NCBI GenBank assembly: GCA_024291935.2
Contig: CM044311.1
Location: 31,748,001 to 31,812,000 of the forward strand
From: Okapia johnstoni
Taxonomy: Eukaryota > Chordata > Mammalia > Artiodactyla > Giraffidae
Length of the DNA: 64,000 nucleotides
Direction: 5' to 3'
The translations under genes and the position numbers were made by a program. Position 1 is the first letter of the stretch. Every line of letters begins with the position of its first letter. Positions 20,986-32,636 of the stretch are shown here, one piece after another. The notes below the pieces were generated by a model. The model was not told where the DNA came from, searched no databases, and worked only from the letters and a program-made list of their open reading frames with translations.

Positions 20986-23900
20986 CCAACATTATTTATT
21001 AAACTATCTAGGTAGGAAATTTGGAGATGTCTGGATGGAACAAACTCACTGTCCTTTTATCTAATGACTACCTTTGTCTGGCTTAAATAGATCACCAAAA
21101 GTGATCTACATGAATGATGCATCTGTGCACATTAAGTTTCTCTGAAGAATTCAGGAGACTTCACTTCATAAGGAGAACGTGGGCGTATGCTTTGTATGTA
21201 AAATGAATCAAACAAATATTTGTAGACTTCATTATAATTTCACACAAGACACAAAGGGAATTCTTTCAAGAAAACAATAAACATTCCAATGAAAAGGGGG
21301 CCACATAAAGAGATAAACTGTTTTCAGACTGGGGAGAATCCCATGGTTTCACAACCTCTTTTTGAAAGAAAGAAAGGAAGCACAACTCACAGAGTATCAT
21401 AGGTGATTTTTCCAAAGTTAAATAGATGTTAATGACAAAGTCAGGACAGGAATTTCAGCTTCTAAATCAAAGTCCAGTGTTCTTTTCTTTTAAAATCCAC
21501 CCCTCCAGAGGATTTAGAGATCTAGGGAAGTATTTTATTTTTTAAATTTATGATAAAATAATAACATGAATGAAAATCAAGTGAGAAATAAACCTTTATG
21601 TGCACAGAGGAAGCAATTAGTTCAAACAATGTGGAAGAAATAAAGATTTAGATCCAAAAAAGACCTGCTTCTTCATTCTTTTTTTAAATAAGAGATATCA
21701 ACGTTTTCATTTTAAATCTTAAATAAGACATGACATCCAGAAATACTGAGGCTTTAAAGGAAAGCTTTAAAAAAAAAATTCTTAAAAATCCTTTAAGCAT
21801 AAAGAAATCAAATCCCTTACCTAGGAAAACTCTTTTCATAACATCAAAAAGAGCTAAATCCACAAAAGAGGGGGAAAAAAAAAGCTGTCAAAGGAGATTG
21901 TCATAGCAACCAGATAAGACACATTTGGCATAAAAAGCAACCTGATTATTTCTCCTTTTTAATCAAAATTACATATCATCAATTGCAGAAGCAAAACAAT
22001 TGGGAAAATAGTAAAAGAATTTCAAAGTATATCACATGCACGTTAATGTTTATTAACTCTCTCAGAGCCTAAAGTAGGTGCAAGTATTAGTCAATCCAGG
22101 AATTATTTATTTTTCATGGGATTTCTTGCTTCATTTCTTCCCTCTACTCCACACATTTAAGAATCAGCAAACATTGATTATTCTTTTCCACAGATATTTT
22201 TCAAAATGATTTACTGTTTATGCTCCTATGAAAACTCCAGGCGTTCATATTTCCTCAATATTTTTAATCTGATTTTTTTAACGAGATCTCTTGTCCGTAG
22301 TTAGTTCCTTATGGACTATTAACACTGACATACCTTTCAGAAAGATTCATATTTACATGGTTTCTTGATAGAGTATGATGTTTATAAGTCTTCCACTCTT
22401 AGCGAATTCTTTGTAACAAGACATGGGACAGAAATCTGTATTCTGTGCACCAAGTTCAGGACACCTTCTTCTCTTTCCACAGTTCTACACGTCTGGAGGA
22501 GTGAACTGAAGAAACTAAGTAGAATGACACCAACAAAAGAAGTTCAGTGAATTTCCACAAGGCCGGGACACGTTAAACATATTTCTTGGGTTGGTAGCTC
22601 ATTGCTGCCCTCTTCAACTTTGGTAAATTGTGAAAGATGTAGGTGATTCCAAAGACCCTGGGTAGATGCTTCCACAGTCTCTGAAGTAGAATGCTCCTGC
22701 TGCAAAGGAAAGAACTCTGATTCCTCTAACAAAAAATTAAATGGAACACCAACGCACAGAAATACTTGTGACTTTGCAAAATGAATTTCCGTGAAGACAA
22801 ACCTTTGACCTCTGTCTTTATTCTCATATCCACAGCTGGTTGTTCAGACAGAATGAGAAGAAAATTCCCAGTCTACTTCATGCCTAGTTGAAAGCTGTTG
22901 CAACTAATGGGACACAGTTACCGAAAGATATGAACAGGGAATGTCAGAGACAGAACAAAAGAGAGTCTTCATTATCCTGTACTTTAATGCACAGCCACCT
23001 GTGCCTTTGAATGAACATGGAGAGGTTATCCTCTGAAAAACAAACTTGTGACTGCACAGTGCCCATCAATTAAACGGCTAAATTAATGCAACCTACCTTC
23101 TGGAGTTCTACCTGCAAGTCTGAGGGTCTATGGTCCTTACTGGAAAGAATAAATAGAAAACTAAACCAAAATAAATGTTGACTGCATTAAAAATAAGAAT
23201 ACCACATAGATATGCTAACATAGAGTATCTTAGGTCAAATTTTATAAAAGTAGAGTCTGAGATGGAGATTTTTACCCCAAAAAATTGTTGAATAAGGCTT
23301 CACCATGCCTCCTTTTTTTTTTTTTTAATCTTTTTGATGTTTTCTCCCCAGTATTCAATCACATTTTCAATGCAAATCACCATGTTATTTTTCAGAAGCA
23401 TTCTGTGTCCTTTGGTGGATTTATTCTGCTAATTAATGTAAAAAAATATGGAAAACAAATATTGTGAGAAATAATTTTCAAACTTACATTGGTACACTTG
23501 AAAGCTGATTTCTTCAAAAAATAATTTCATTTTATTGAAAAAAAGGAACACATCTGCTCCACAGACCCAGACTTGGACATGATAGGAATTCTTTCTCATA
23601 GGAAATTACTGCTATGACTGATTCTTGTTAATCCTGAAGGTGAGGTGGGAGAGGGAATCCAGTGGCAAGGACTAATCAGAGACTGAAACAGACTGTTCTG
23701 TTATCTGAAATGATTATTTTTGGGTAGTAGTTGCAAGACAAATGTGTCAGAATCAGGTGAGATATTCATTTGCCCTCTTTCTTCACAAGGTGACCTCACT
23801 TTAACTGAATTATTGCTAGGTGCTTGTGCCCCTTAATTGTCACATCCTGATAATTGAATATGTATTTCATATTTTGATTTTACTCAAACTCACAATAAAA

Positions 23901-24024
23901 GGCTGTCTGCTGATGAGAATTAATGTTGTCCATCCTAGTATCGGTGCCTAACTGTATTTGCTGCCTCAGCATCCCATATTACCAAGGACCATGTTGTACA
24001 TAACATCCTGTCATGTACTCCTTT
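20986..24024. other. longest repeat-poor stretch of the left half
   Basis: About 3 kb with no recognised repeat. It contains one candidate minus-strand exon (listed separately, 22544-22730). 23308-23327 is a T-rich run. No promoter or poly-A signal could be tied to a transcript. Confidence 0.45.
22544..22730 (-). other. candidate 3'-terminal coding exon
   Basis: On the minus strand a pyrimidine-rich TTTAATTTTTTGTTAG precedes an open frame from about 22730 to a TGA at 22546-22544. It gives about 61 codons beginning EESEFFPLQQEH and ending CPGLVEIH. Composition is Glu/Ser/Thr/Gln-rich and not the Ile/Lys/Phe bias of random AT-rich frames here. No domain is recognised and no homologue comes to mind. 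The surrounding 3 kb is free of recognised repeats. A chance open stretch of this length is quite possible. Confidence 0.25.
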
Positions 24025-24243
24025 CATGCATACATGCTAAGTCACTTTAGTCATGTCTGACTCTTTGCGACCTTACAGACTGTAGCTCTCCAGGTTGCTC
24101 TGTCCATGGGATTCTCCAGCAAAGAATACTGAGTGGGTTGCCATGCCCTCCTCCAGGGAATCTTCTCGACCCAGGGATTGAACCCACAACTCTATGTCTT
24201 CTGCATTGATAAATGGGTTCTTTACCACTAGTGCACCTGGAAA
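24025..24243 (-). mobile_element. Bov-tA SINE, full length
   Basis: Minus-strand SINE from head (GGTGCACTAGTGGTAAAGAA on that strand) to tail at TACATGCTAAGTCAC. It directly abuts the BovB that follows at 24244. Confidence 0.88.
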
Positions 24244-25547
24244 GTTCAGTTCAGTTCAGTTGCTCAGTTGTGTCCAACTCTTTGCAACCCCATGGACTGC
24301 AGCATGCCAGGCTTCCCTGTCCATCACCAACTCCCAGAGAGTGATCAAACTCATGTCCATTGAGTCAGTGATACCATCCAACCATCTCATCCTCTGTTGT
24401 CCTCTTCTTCTCCTGCCTTCAATCTTTCTCAACATCAAGATCTTTTTCAATGAGTCAGTTCTTCGCATCAGGTGGCCAAAATATTGGAGCTTCAGCTTTA
24501 GCATCAGTACTTCCAGTGAATATTCAGGACTGATTTCCTTTAGGATGGACTGGATGGATCTCCTTGCAGTCCAAGGGACTCTCAAGAGTCTTCTCCCACA
24601 CCACAGTTCAAAAGCATCGATTCTTCAGTGCTCAGCTTTCTTGATGGTCCAACTCTCACATCCATACATTACACTGGAAAAACCATAGCTTTGACCAGTC
24701 GGACCTTTGTCAGGAAAGTAATGTATCTGCTTTTTAACATGCTGTCTTGGTTGGTCATAGCTTTTCTTCCAAGGAGCAAGTGTCTTTTAATTTCATGGCT
24801 GCAGTGAACATCTGCAGGATTTTGGAGCCCAAGAAAATAAAGTCTGTCACTGTTTCCATTGTTTGCCCATCTATTTGCCATGGAGTGATGGAACTGGTTG
24901 CCCTGATCTTAACCTTTTGAATGCTGAGTTTTAAGCCAGCTTTTTCACTCTCCTCTTTCACTTTTATCTAAAGGTTCTTTAGTTCCTCTTTGCTTTCTGC
25001 CATAATGGCGGTGTCATCTGCATATCTGAGGTTATTGGTATTTCTCCCAGCAATTTTGATTCCAGCTTGTGCTTCACCCAGCCTGGCATTTTGTATGATG
25101 TACTCTGTCTAAAAGTTAATTAAGCAGAGTGACAATATATAGTCTTGAAGTACTCCTTTCCAAATTTGGACCCAGTCTGTTTTTCCATGTCCAGTTATAA
25201 CTGTTACTTCTTGACATGCATACACGTTTCTCAGGAGGCAGGTAAGTTGGTCTGGTATTCCCATCTCTTTAAGAATTTCTACAGTTTATTATGATCCACA
25301 CATTCATATTCAATGAAGCGAAGTAGATGCTTTTCTGGAATTCTCTTGCTTTTTCTATGATCCAGCAGATGTTGGCAATTTGATCTCTGGTTCCTCTGCC
25401 TTTTCTAAATCCTGCTTGAACATCTGGAAGTTCTCAGTTCACATACTGTTGAAGCCTGGATTGGAGAATTTTGAGCATTACCTTTCTAGCATGTGAAATG
25501 AGTGCAATTGTGTGGTAGTGTGAACATTCTTTGGCATTGCCTTTCTT
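24244..25547 (-). mobile_element. BovB LINE, 5' truncated
   Basis: Starts at the tandem TTCAGTTCAGTTCAGTTGC (3' terminus). Frames 24256-24585 and 24755-24961 hold pieces of the C-terminal RT region. The catalytic box near 25018 reads YADD on the minus strand. More diverged than the 5-kb copy, with several frameshifts. The copy ends within the region upstream of the palm. Confidence 0.92.
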
Positions 25548-25715
25548 CTCAATTCTGCTCCATTGATCTATGTGTCTGTTTTTGTGCCATTATCATACTG
25601 TAGATTTGTAGCATAGTCTGAAGACAAGGAGTGTGGTAACTCCAGCTTTATTCTTTTCTCTTAGATTGCTTTGCTCCAATATTCTCCTATTTGGATTTAT
25701 ATTGTACCCCTATCA
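25548..25715 (-). repeat. L1 fragment
   Basis: TCAATTCTGCTCCATTGATC, GTGCCATTATCATACTGTAG and TAGTCTGAAGACAAGGAGTG are the minus-strand form of the well-known L1 ORF2 segment. The BovB abuts it directly. Confidence 0.75.
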
Positions 25716-26315
25716 AACATGATGGCATAATAAATGCTTTGTATCTTGAGGTACCCACTGTTAACAAATGTGCAGATAGATAGGTAGATAGCTAGAAACA
25801 ATGCAATAAATAAAATTCCCATGAAAATTTATTAATAACCAATCTATAAGTTGAAACTGTTTTGCTCAATGTATATGGGGACAATTCCTAAATTTAATTA
25901 ATAACTCTGAGGAATAAGGATTTTGTCACAACATTAACTCTCTTTCCTAATGCTTAACTTCTCAGAAATGTTTCTAGCCACAGCATCAGTATACATTGTC
26001 ATGTGTCAGGCTCACTATTCAGAGTTGATCTTGAGCTCAGCCTACATCACCTATCTGCCTTTTCTTTTAATAGAAGACAACTGGGCTTTCCAACTCATTT
26101 CAACTTCGAAGAACCAGCTGGGTGGGACATGGAGTGACTAAATATAACTGTATCACAGAAACCCCTCCCTGAATGAGAGTAGATGTAGGAGATGTTTACA
26201 AAAAAATAGAATTGTTCTCTCACCCTTACTCCAGACTGTACAAATCCAAAGGAAGTTTTGCTCACTAAAAGAACAGTTTCAATACTCTTGAAGGTGTGAA
26301 CCTATCATCCCTGAA
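25716..26315. other. unassigned DNA
   Basis: Nothing was recognised. The 63-codon frame at 25950-26141 has no support. Confidence 0.45.
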
Positions 26316-26565
26316 GGTCCAATACTTTGGCCATCTGATGCAAAAAGCCAACTCTTTGGGAGAGACCCTGATGCTGGGATAGATTGAAGGCAAGAGGAGA
26401 AGGGGACAGCAGAGGATGAGGTAGTCGGATGACATCACCAATTCAGTGGACTTGAGTTTGAGAAAACTCAGAGTTGGTGAAGGACAGGGAAGTCTGGCAT
26501 GCTGCTGTCCATGGGGTCCCAAAGAGTTGGACACAACTGAGCAACTGAACAGCAACAACAACAAA
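26316..26565 (+). mobile_element. BovB LINE 3' end
   Basis: GGTCCAATACTTTGGCCATC through GAGAGACCCTGATGCTGGGA to GTTGGACACAACTGAGCAAC with an AACAACAACA tail. Confidence 0.9.
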
Positions 26566-27443
26566 GCAAGAATAATAGTACAACTTCTTTCAAAAGGGTG
26601 TGACAAAATTAACTGAAGTAATTCAGGAAGAGCCCTTAATAAATGTTGAGCAATTATGAAAACATTAGTAATCACAGAAGCTGCTAGCAATACAGGTATA
26701 TTCTCTATTCCAGACTCATTAAGCCTGGCTAGAATTACAAATATGGAGAGGGCAAGTAGCCATGTTCATTGGAACAAGTGACCTTTTGATTAAAAAAATT
26801 TTTTTTTTCAAAGTTGCTTTTGACAATTACTGAAAAATTTTGGGAAAAAAGACATGAAGAAGTGGGAGGACTAATACCATGAGAGCTGTTTATGGTGGAC
26901 ACCACTGTGGGGCTTGCAGAATGCTTGGGGAGCCAGTGAGCCAGCTGGATTAAAGTAAAAGTTCTTTTTTGGTCTAAGAAATGAATCATCTGAATGGAGT
27001 CTCAGTGTGGTTTTCATAGGGGTGGGCAAAGTTGATTTGGTTTGTATTAAGAAGAAGAAAACAAGATTTACAACCACTAAGGAGAGTGCAAAAATCCAAA
27101 ACTAGCATGATGAAACCAAGAATTGTGGAAATGGTTCATAATTCAGTTTCACACATCACCAACTGAGCAGGATCTATGATTGAGATGAAATCTCTTTTCT
27201 TCCTTTCTTTCTTTCTTTACCTCTCTCTCTTTTATTCTTTTGTTTTACTTCTTTTGTATTTAATTTACTGTTCCCCCCCCCCCCCGAATTGCCTAAATAG
27301 CATATCTGTGATTGATTACACTACTACTGGACAATTTTTGTTTAAGTTCTGATGGGAAATTTCAACTCATTAATAATTTGATGTGAGATTCAGTTTATTT
27401 TATTTTACTGTATAGTTTTATTTAATCTTAGACTCAGTAGTAA
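26566..27443. other. unassigned DNA with pyrimidine tract and C13 run
   Basis: 27195-27260 is T/C-rich (TTCTTTCTTTC, CTCTCTCT) and is followed by 13 consecutive C at 27273-27285. No gene was recognised. Confidence 0.5.
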
Positions 27444-27597
27444 TTTTTTTTTTATTTTTCATTTTTCATGTGTTTCTTTTCTCTCTCTCCCTCTTTTTTT
27501 GTTTATTGGAATACAATTGCTTAACAAGGTTATGTTAGTTTGTGCTGTACAACATTGTGAATCAATCATATATATACATATATTCTCCTTCTTTTGT
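27444..27597 (-). repeat. L1 3' end
   Basis: A T-rich tract followed by TATTGGAATACAATTGCTTA, GTGCTGTACAACATTGTGAA and ATATATACATATAT is the complement of a ruminant L1 3' tail. Confidence 0.65.
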
Positions 27598-27699
27598 GCT
27601 TTTCTTTTTTAAACAGAGGCCACAATTTTAAATTACTTTTTTGGAAATTTTCAGAAAATATTTTCCTGTAGGAATTGACTACTGTCTAATAGAATTATG

Positions 27700-27869
27700 G
27701 CAGGAGGAGAAGGGGACAACAGAGGATGTGATGGTTGGATGGCTTCACTGACTCAATGGACATGAGTTTGGGTAAACTCCAGGAGTTGGTGATGGACAGG
27801 GAGGCCTGGTGTGCTGCAGTCCATGGGGTCACAAAGGATCGGACACGACTGAGTGACTGAACTTAACTG
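27700..27869 (+). mobile_element. BovB 3' end, 170 bp, perfect target duplication
   Basis: AATAGAATTATG at 27688-27699 is repeated exactly at 27870-27881. Between them lies only the last 170 bp of BovB, starting GGCAGGAGGAGAAGGGG. This is an extreme 5' truncation. Confidence 0.93.
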
Positions 27870-28029
27870 AATAGAATTATGCAGTTATACCAGGTAGAGT
27901 AAAATACTGATTTGATGTATTCTACTGTAATTGTAGGACTGTAACATGACAGACTGAAGCTGTTTTTTCTTGAAAAAATCTTGGATTTAGTATGTTACTG
28001 ACATAAAGACAGAAAACAGAACTCAGACA

Positions 28030-28180
28030 TAAATATATATATACACATATATGCAATATAATATATATTAAACTGAATATTTATTAATATATACTAGATA
28101 CATTATATATATTCAACTGTATTATATATACATATATATACATATATATACATATATATATATGTATATATATATATATG
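28030..28180. repeat. TA/ATAC microsatellite
   Basis: Interrupted (AT)n and (ATATAC)n runs. 28130-28165 is a regular CATATATATA pattern ending in TATGTATATATATATATATG. Confidence 0.9.
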
Positions 28181-28278
28181 GTGGTAGTGGTTTAGTTGCT
28201 AAGTTGTGTCTGACTCTTGCAACCCCCCATGGATTGTAGGCGGCCAGGCTCCTCTGTCCATGGTATTTTCCAGGCAAA
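28181..28278 (-). mobile_element. Bov-tA SINE tail, truncated
   Basis: TTTAGTTGCTAAGTTGTGTC to TATTTTCCAGGCAAAAATAA on the plus strand. The end adjoining the (TA)n tract is its 3' tail; such AT repeats often grow from SINE tails. Confidence 0.82.
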
Positions 28279-28281
28279 AAT

Positions 28282-28749
28282 AAGTCTTTTCAACAAATGG
28301 TGTTGGAAAAATTAGATATTTACAATGAAAAGAATGAAATTGGACCATTAGCTTACACCACAGACAATGAGCAACTCAACATAGATTTAAGATTTAAATG
28401 CAAGATCTAAAACTATAAAACTGTTAGAAGAAAACAGGAGAAAACTTTCTGACATTGGTTTTCAAAAGCAGAGGGAAAGAAAAGCAAAAATAGACAAGTG
28501 GGACTATATCAAACTAAAAAGCTTCTGCACAATAAAGGTTAAAAATCAGTGAAATGAAAAGGCAAAGGCAAGGGATTGGGAGAAAATATTTGCAAACTAC
28601 AAAGTGATTAATATTCAAAATACATAAAGCATACATAAAGCTCAAACCTTTTAAAATAAAAATAACCACATTACAAAACAAGCAAAGTTCCTGAATAGAC
28701 ATTTCTCCAAAGAAGACATACAAATGGCAAGCAGATATACTAACAGATG
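28282..28749 (+). mobile_element. L1 ORF2 C-terminal fragment
   Basis: CAACAAATGGTGTTGGAAAA, AAACTATAAAACTGTTAGAA, GACTATATCAAACTAAAAAG and TTTCTCCAAAGAAGACATAC lie in order of the end of L1 ORF2. Stops and indels abolish the frame. It resumes at 29229 after an insertion. Confidence 0.85.
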
Positions 28750-29228
28750 CTGAAGAAGAGCAGGACATGCTATTCCAAAGTATACTGCATTGACATGTGG
28801 ACTATTTTAAGCTGAATGCAATCAAGACCCAGGAAACTCAGAAAATATTTTACCTCTCCTTTAGCTACTTCAAAGAACTTAGATAAAGGATCTGTACCCG
28901 AAAAAGAACTACCACCAGAGATAACTTTTTAAATGAAAGATGTGCCAGCAAGCACGGCAAACTTCTAATTGCAAACATCTGTCCTTATCATCCTGTGAAC
29001 TTCCCTCCTCTTCTTTGAAAGCCCAGGTCCCTATTCCCTTCCAAGCCTAAGATTTGAGGCCCATAAGCCTCAGTTGCCCAATTTGCCCCTCAGTCTCATA
29101 TCTTTGAGACTGCTGTATATATGAACTTATATATATTTTTCTCAAGATTAACAAATTTGTTTATTTTATATCAATTTAACTATTAGACCAACCAAAAAAC
29201 CCAGAATGAAAGAAAACTTTCTGCCCAT
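28750..29228. mobile_element. unclassified insertion inside L1, LTR-like
   Basis: About 480 bp interrupt the L1 between AACAGATGC and AAGGTGCTCAACAT. The segment begins TGAAGAAGAG and ends CTGCCCA (TG...CA termini). A terminal region is rich in T with ATTAGACCAACCAAAAAACC. No clean target duplication is visible (GATGC/GGTGC at best). Possibly an old solo LTR; the family is not known to me. Confidence 0.4.
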
Positions 29229-29480
29229 GAAGGTGCTCAACATTACATCAAATTCAAATCACAATACTTTTATTACCTCACATATGGTAAAATGACTATT
29301 AACAAAAGAAAAAAAAAGGTGATAAATGTTGATGGGGATGTGGAGAAGTTGGAATCCTGTACACTGTTGATGAGAATGTAAAATTATTTAATAACTATGG
29401 AAAGCAGTATGGAGATTCCTCAAAAAATGAAAAATAGGACAACTGTATCACCCAGCAATCCTACTTCTGGATATATATCT
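29229..29480 (+). mobile_element. L1 fragment, continuation of 28282-28749
   Basis: GGTGCTCAACATTACATC through GATGGGGATGTGGAGAAGTT to TATCACCCAGCAATCCTACT. It then breaks into a second L1. Confidence 0.8.
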
Positions 29481-30513
29481 ACACATCTTGGTCAACTGAT
29501 CTTCGACAAAGGAGGTAAGAAAACACAATGGGAAAAAATAGTCTCTTCAGCAAGTGGTATTGAAAAAGTTGGACAGCCACATGCAAATCAACGAAGTGAG
29601 AACACACCTTCACATCACACAAAAAAATAAACTAAAAATGGTTCAAAGACTGAATAAGACATGACACCATAAAACTCTTAGAAGACATCATAGGCAAAAC
29701 ATTCTCTGACATAAAATCATACCAAGTTTTCTTAGGTCAGTCTCCCAAGGAAATAGATATAAAAACAAAAATAAACAAATGGGACCCGATCAAACTTATA
29801 AGCTTTTGCACAACAAAAGAAACCATAAACAAAAGAAAAAGTCATCCTTCAAGAACGGGAGAACGTATTGCAAGCAATGTGACCAACAGGACTTTTATTT
29901 CCAAAATATACAAACAGCTCATACAGTTCAATAATAACAACAACAAAATTGAAAAAAAATGGGCAAAATACCTAAATAAACATTTCTCCAAGGAAGAAAT
30001 GCAGATGGCCAGTAGGCACATGAAAAGCTGCTCAACATTGCTAAGTTTTAGAGAAATGCTAATTATTAGAGAAATGCTATCAAAATTTCAGTGAAGTGCC
30101 ACCTCACACCAGTCAGAATGGCTATCATTAAAAGATCTACAAATAACAAATTCTAGAGAGGGTGTGACTAAAAGGGAATATTTCTACACTAATAGGAATG
30201 TAAGTTGGTGCAGCCTCTATGGAAAACAGTATGGCGATTCCTCAGAAAATTAAAAATAGAATTACCAACAATCTCACTCCTGGGCATATATCCAGACAAA
30301 ACTGTAATTCAAAAAGATACATACACCACTATAACAGTACTATTTACAATAGCCCAAACATAGATGTAACCTAAATGTCTATTAAGAGATGAACAGATAA
30401 AGAAGTGGTACATATATACAATAGAATACTGCCCAGCCATTAAAAAGAATGAATTAATGCAAATGAAGCAACACGGATGCAGATAGAGATTATCATAGCA
30501 ACTGAACTAAGTC
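29481..30513 (+). mobile_element. second L1, ORF2 C-terminus to 3' UTR
   Basis: GATCTTCGACAAAGGAGGTA starts a second copy covering the same L1 interval as its left neighbour, better preserved: TGGGACCCGATCAAACTTAT, AACATTTCTCCAAGGAAGAA, GGCGATTCCTCAGAAAATTA, CAGTACTATTTACAATAGCC. It continues past a BovB insertion at 30857. Confidence 0.88.
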
Positions 30514-30844
30514 CCTTGGAGTGCAAGGAGATCAAACCAATTAATCCTAAAATAAATCAGTCCTGAATAGTCATTGGAAGGACTGATGCTGAAGCTGAAG
30601 CTCTAATAATTTGGCCACCTGATGCGAAGAACTGATTCATTAGAAATGACCCTGATGCTGGGAAAGATTGCAGGCAGGAGGAGAAGGGGATGACAGAGAA
30701 TGAGATAGTTGGATGGCATCACCGACTCGATGGGCATGCGTTTGAGCAAGTTCTGGGGGTTGGTGAAGACAAGGAAGCCAGGCATGCTGCAGAACATGGG
30801 GTCACAAAGAGTCAGATAAGACTGAGAGATTGAACTGAACTGAA
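30514..30844 (+). mobile_element. BovB 3' end inserted in L1
   Basis: Flanks CTGAACTAAGTC (30502-30513) and CTGAATTAAGTC (30845-30856) are a 12-bp target duplication with one mismatch, and the L1 reads through once they are merged. The insert runs from CCTTGGAGTGCAAGGAGATC to GAGATTGAACTGAACTGAA. Confidence 0.93.
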
Positions 30845-30856
30845 CTGAATTAAGTC

Positions 30857-31070
30857 AGACAGAGAGAGACAATTGGGGAAGGGATGTGGTGGGAGGTTGG
30901 GGTTAGCAAATATAAGCTATTGTATATAGATTGGTTAAACAACAAAATCCTACCATATAGCATAGTAAACTGTATTCAATATGCTATGAAAGACGATGAT
31001 GGAAAAGTATTAAAAAAGAATATGTAGGTATATATATATGTATGTATATATGCTTGTGTGTGCTATAACT
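30857..31070 (+). mobile_element. L1 3' UTR, continuation of 29481-30513
   Basis: AGACAGAGAGAGACAATTGG, TGTGGTGGGAGGTTGGGGTT, CAACAAAATCCTACCATATA, AACTGTATTCAATATGCTAT: a ruminant/artiodactyl-type L1 3' UTR, ending in a TATATATG-rich tract. Confidence 0.82.
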
Positions 31071-31079
31071 TGTGCATAA

Positions 31080-31638
31080 ATCATTAATATCATAAATGTT
31101 AATCAAATATATGAGGACTGGAGAGAAAAATATCTGTTATATTTACCTATAAGCTTATCTTGAATACTGAATTAGAGAATATCTCTGCTATAATATTATA
31201 AGATCCAAATTAATGTAAAGAAAGGTGTTATTATTATGAAGCTTACAAATAGTACTATGGGTGTCTTTTGTTAAAAAAGTGTCTAAGCCATCTATATGCA
31301 TTGGTTTAGCAAGATCTCTGATTGAACAGACAGGGAAGCACAATGGCCTTTTCTTGGTTTTAACATTGTAAGATTTAAAAGTATCTGGTTTTTTGGAACG
31401 CAAACTTGCAGAATATGAAGAAAGAGTATTAATTTATAAGAAATTGGAGTTGATTTAAGCAATTTGAGATTTTCAAGTAAATCGTAAAGTGTGTAAAATG
31501 AATTAAGAGGAATTAATTTCGTAGATTTTTTTAGGAATCAATCAAAGTACTCAAAATCCCAATGGAAAGGTGTTTATATCCTAAGAGAATTTTTTTTTCT
31601 TTTCTTTTTTTTTAGAATAGGCCATTGTTTATAAAAGT
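31080..31638. other. unassigned AT-rich DNA
   Basis: Nothing was recognised. A T-rich run lies near 31590-31612. Confidence 0.45.
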
Positions 31639-31770
31639 GCTTCTTGTTGCTTAGTCACCAAATCATGTTCAACTTTTTGCGACCCCATGGATTGTAGTCT
31701 GCCTGGCTCCTTTGTCCATGGGATTCTCCAGGCAAGAATATTGGAGTGGGTTGCCATTTCCTTCTCCCTA
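31639..31770 (-). mobile_element. Bov-tA SINE tail, truncated
   Basis: TTGTTGCTTAGTCACCAAAT to TTGCCATTTCCTTCTCCCTA on the plus strand. Confidence 0.85.
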
Positions 31771-31984
31771 AGAGAACATTTTAGTTGGTGATGGTTATAG
31801 TTTTCCTTGGTTGTGGAATTCATCTTAATCTACTGGCCAAGATACTCACACAGGTTAAAGAAAAGCTAGTCCAAGTAAATTAATAGCCTTACACTGGTAA
31901 CAAAAGCCAAAGGTAGTGTATTTACATAAATATTCTTAAAAGAAAAGCTATTTTCTTAATCTTTTGAATAGTTTGTTTGTTTGC

Positions 31985-32035
31985 TTAATTAATTTCTTTT
32001 CATTGGAGGATAATTATAATATTGTGGTGGTTGAG
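31985..32035 (-). repeat. short L1 3' end remnant
   Basis: TTTCATTGGAGGATAATTAT resembles the minus-strand L1 3' block. It is too short to be sure. Confidence 0.4.
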
Positions 32036-32047
32036 TAGTTATTTTTA

Positions 32048-32435
32048 GCTGAGTGATAATACTGCATAGTGATTCAAAGCACTGGAGTCAGATCAGGTTC
32101 AAGTCATAGCTCAAGCACTTCCTCACGCTGCTACTGCTACTGCTGCTAAGTTGCGTCAGTCGTGTCCGACTCTGTGCGACCCCATAGACGGCAGCCCACC
32201 AGGCTCCTCCGTCCCTGGGATTCTCCGGGCAAGAATACTGGAGTGGGGTGCCGTTGTCTTCTCCGACTTCCTCATGCACTCAGACTCAATTATGTTGCTT
32301 TGAGCAACATGCCTCATCTTTCCCTGCCTCCAGTTTCTTAACTATAGAATTTGGATGACTCATAATAATACCTTTTGCATAGTGTTACAAGGACTAAATG
32401 AGCTCAATTATGCAAAATATTTGGAGCAATACATA
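32048..32435 (+). repeat. MIR SINE split by a ruminant SINE
   Basis: CAAAGCACTGGAGTCAGATC, TTCAAGTCATAGCTC, CCTCCAGTTTCTTAACTATA and ACAAGGACTAAATGAGCTCA are in MIR order. They are interrupted at 32129-32265 by a minus-strand SINE flanked by ACTTCCTCACGC/ACTTCCTCATGC. Confidence 0.78.
32129..32265 (-). mobile_element. Bov-A2-type monomer SINE inserted in MIR
   Basis: TGCTACTGCTACTGCTGCTA is the complement of the (AGC)n tail, followed by GTCAGTCGTGTCCGACTCTG, a well-preserved young sequence. The 12-bp duplication (32117-32128, 32266-32277) has a single mismatch. Confidence 0.92.
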
Positions 32436-32636
32436 GTTGCTCAGTTGTGTCTGACTCTTTGGGACTCCATGGACTGTACCCTGCCAAGCTTCTCTGTCTA
32501 TGGAGATATTCCAAGCAAGAATACTGGAGTGGGTTTTCATGCCAACCTCCAGGGGATCTTCCCAACCAAGGGATCGAACCCAGGTCTTCCGCATTGCAGG
32601 CAGATTCTTTACCATCTGAGCCACCAGGGAAGCCCA
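32434..32636 (-). mobile_element. Bov-tA SINE, full length
   Basis: Tail at TAGTTGCTCAGTTGTGTCTG; head at TCTGAGCCACCAGGGAAGCC (plus strand). It is followed head-to-tail by another SINE head. Confidence 0.9.

Noticed and set aside
28030..28180. Regularly spaced CATATATATA units resembling an array
   Set aside because: A plain AT/ATAC microsatellite; no spacers, so not a CRISPR-like or origin structure.
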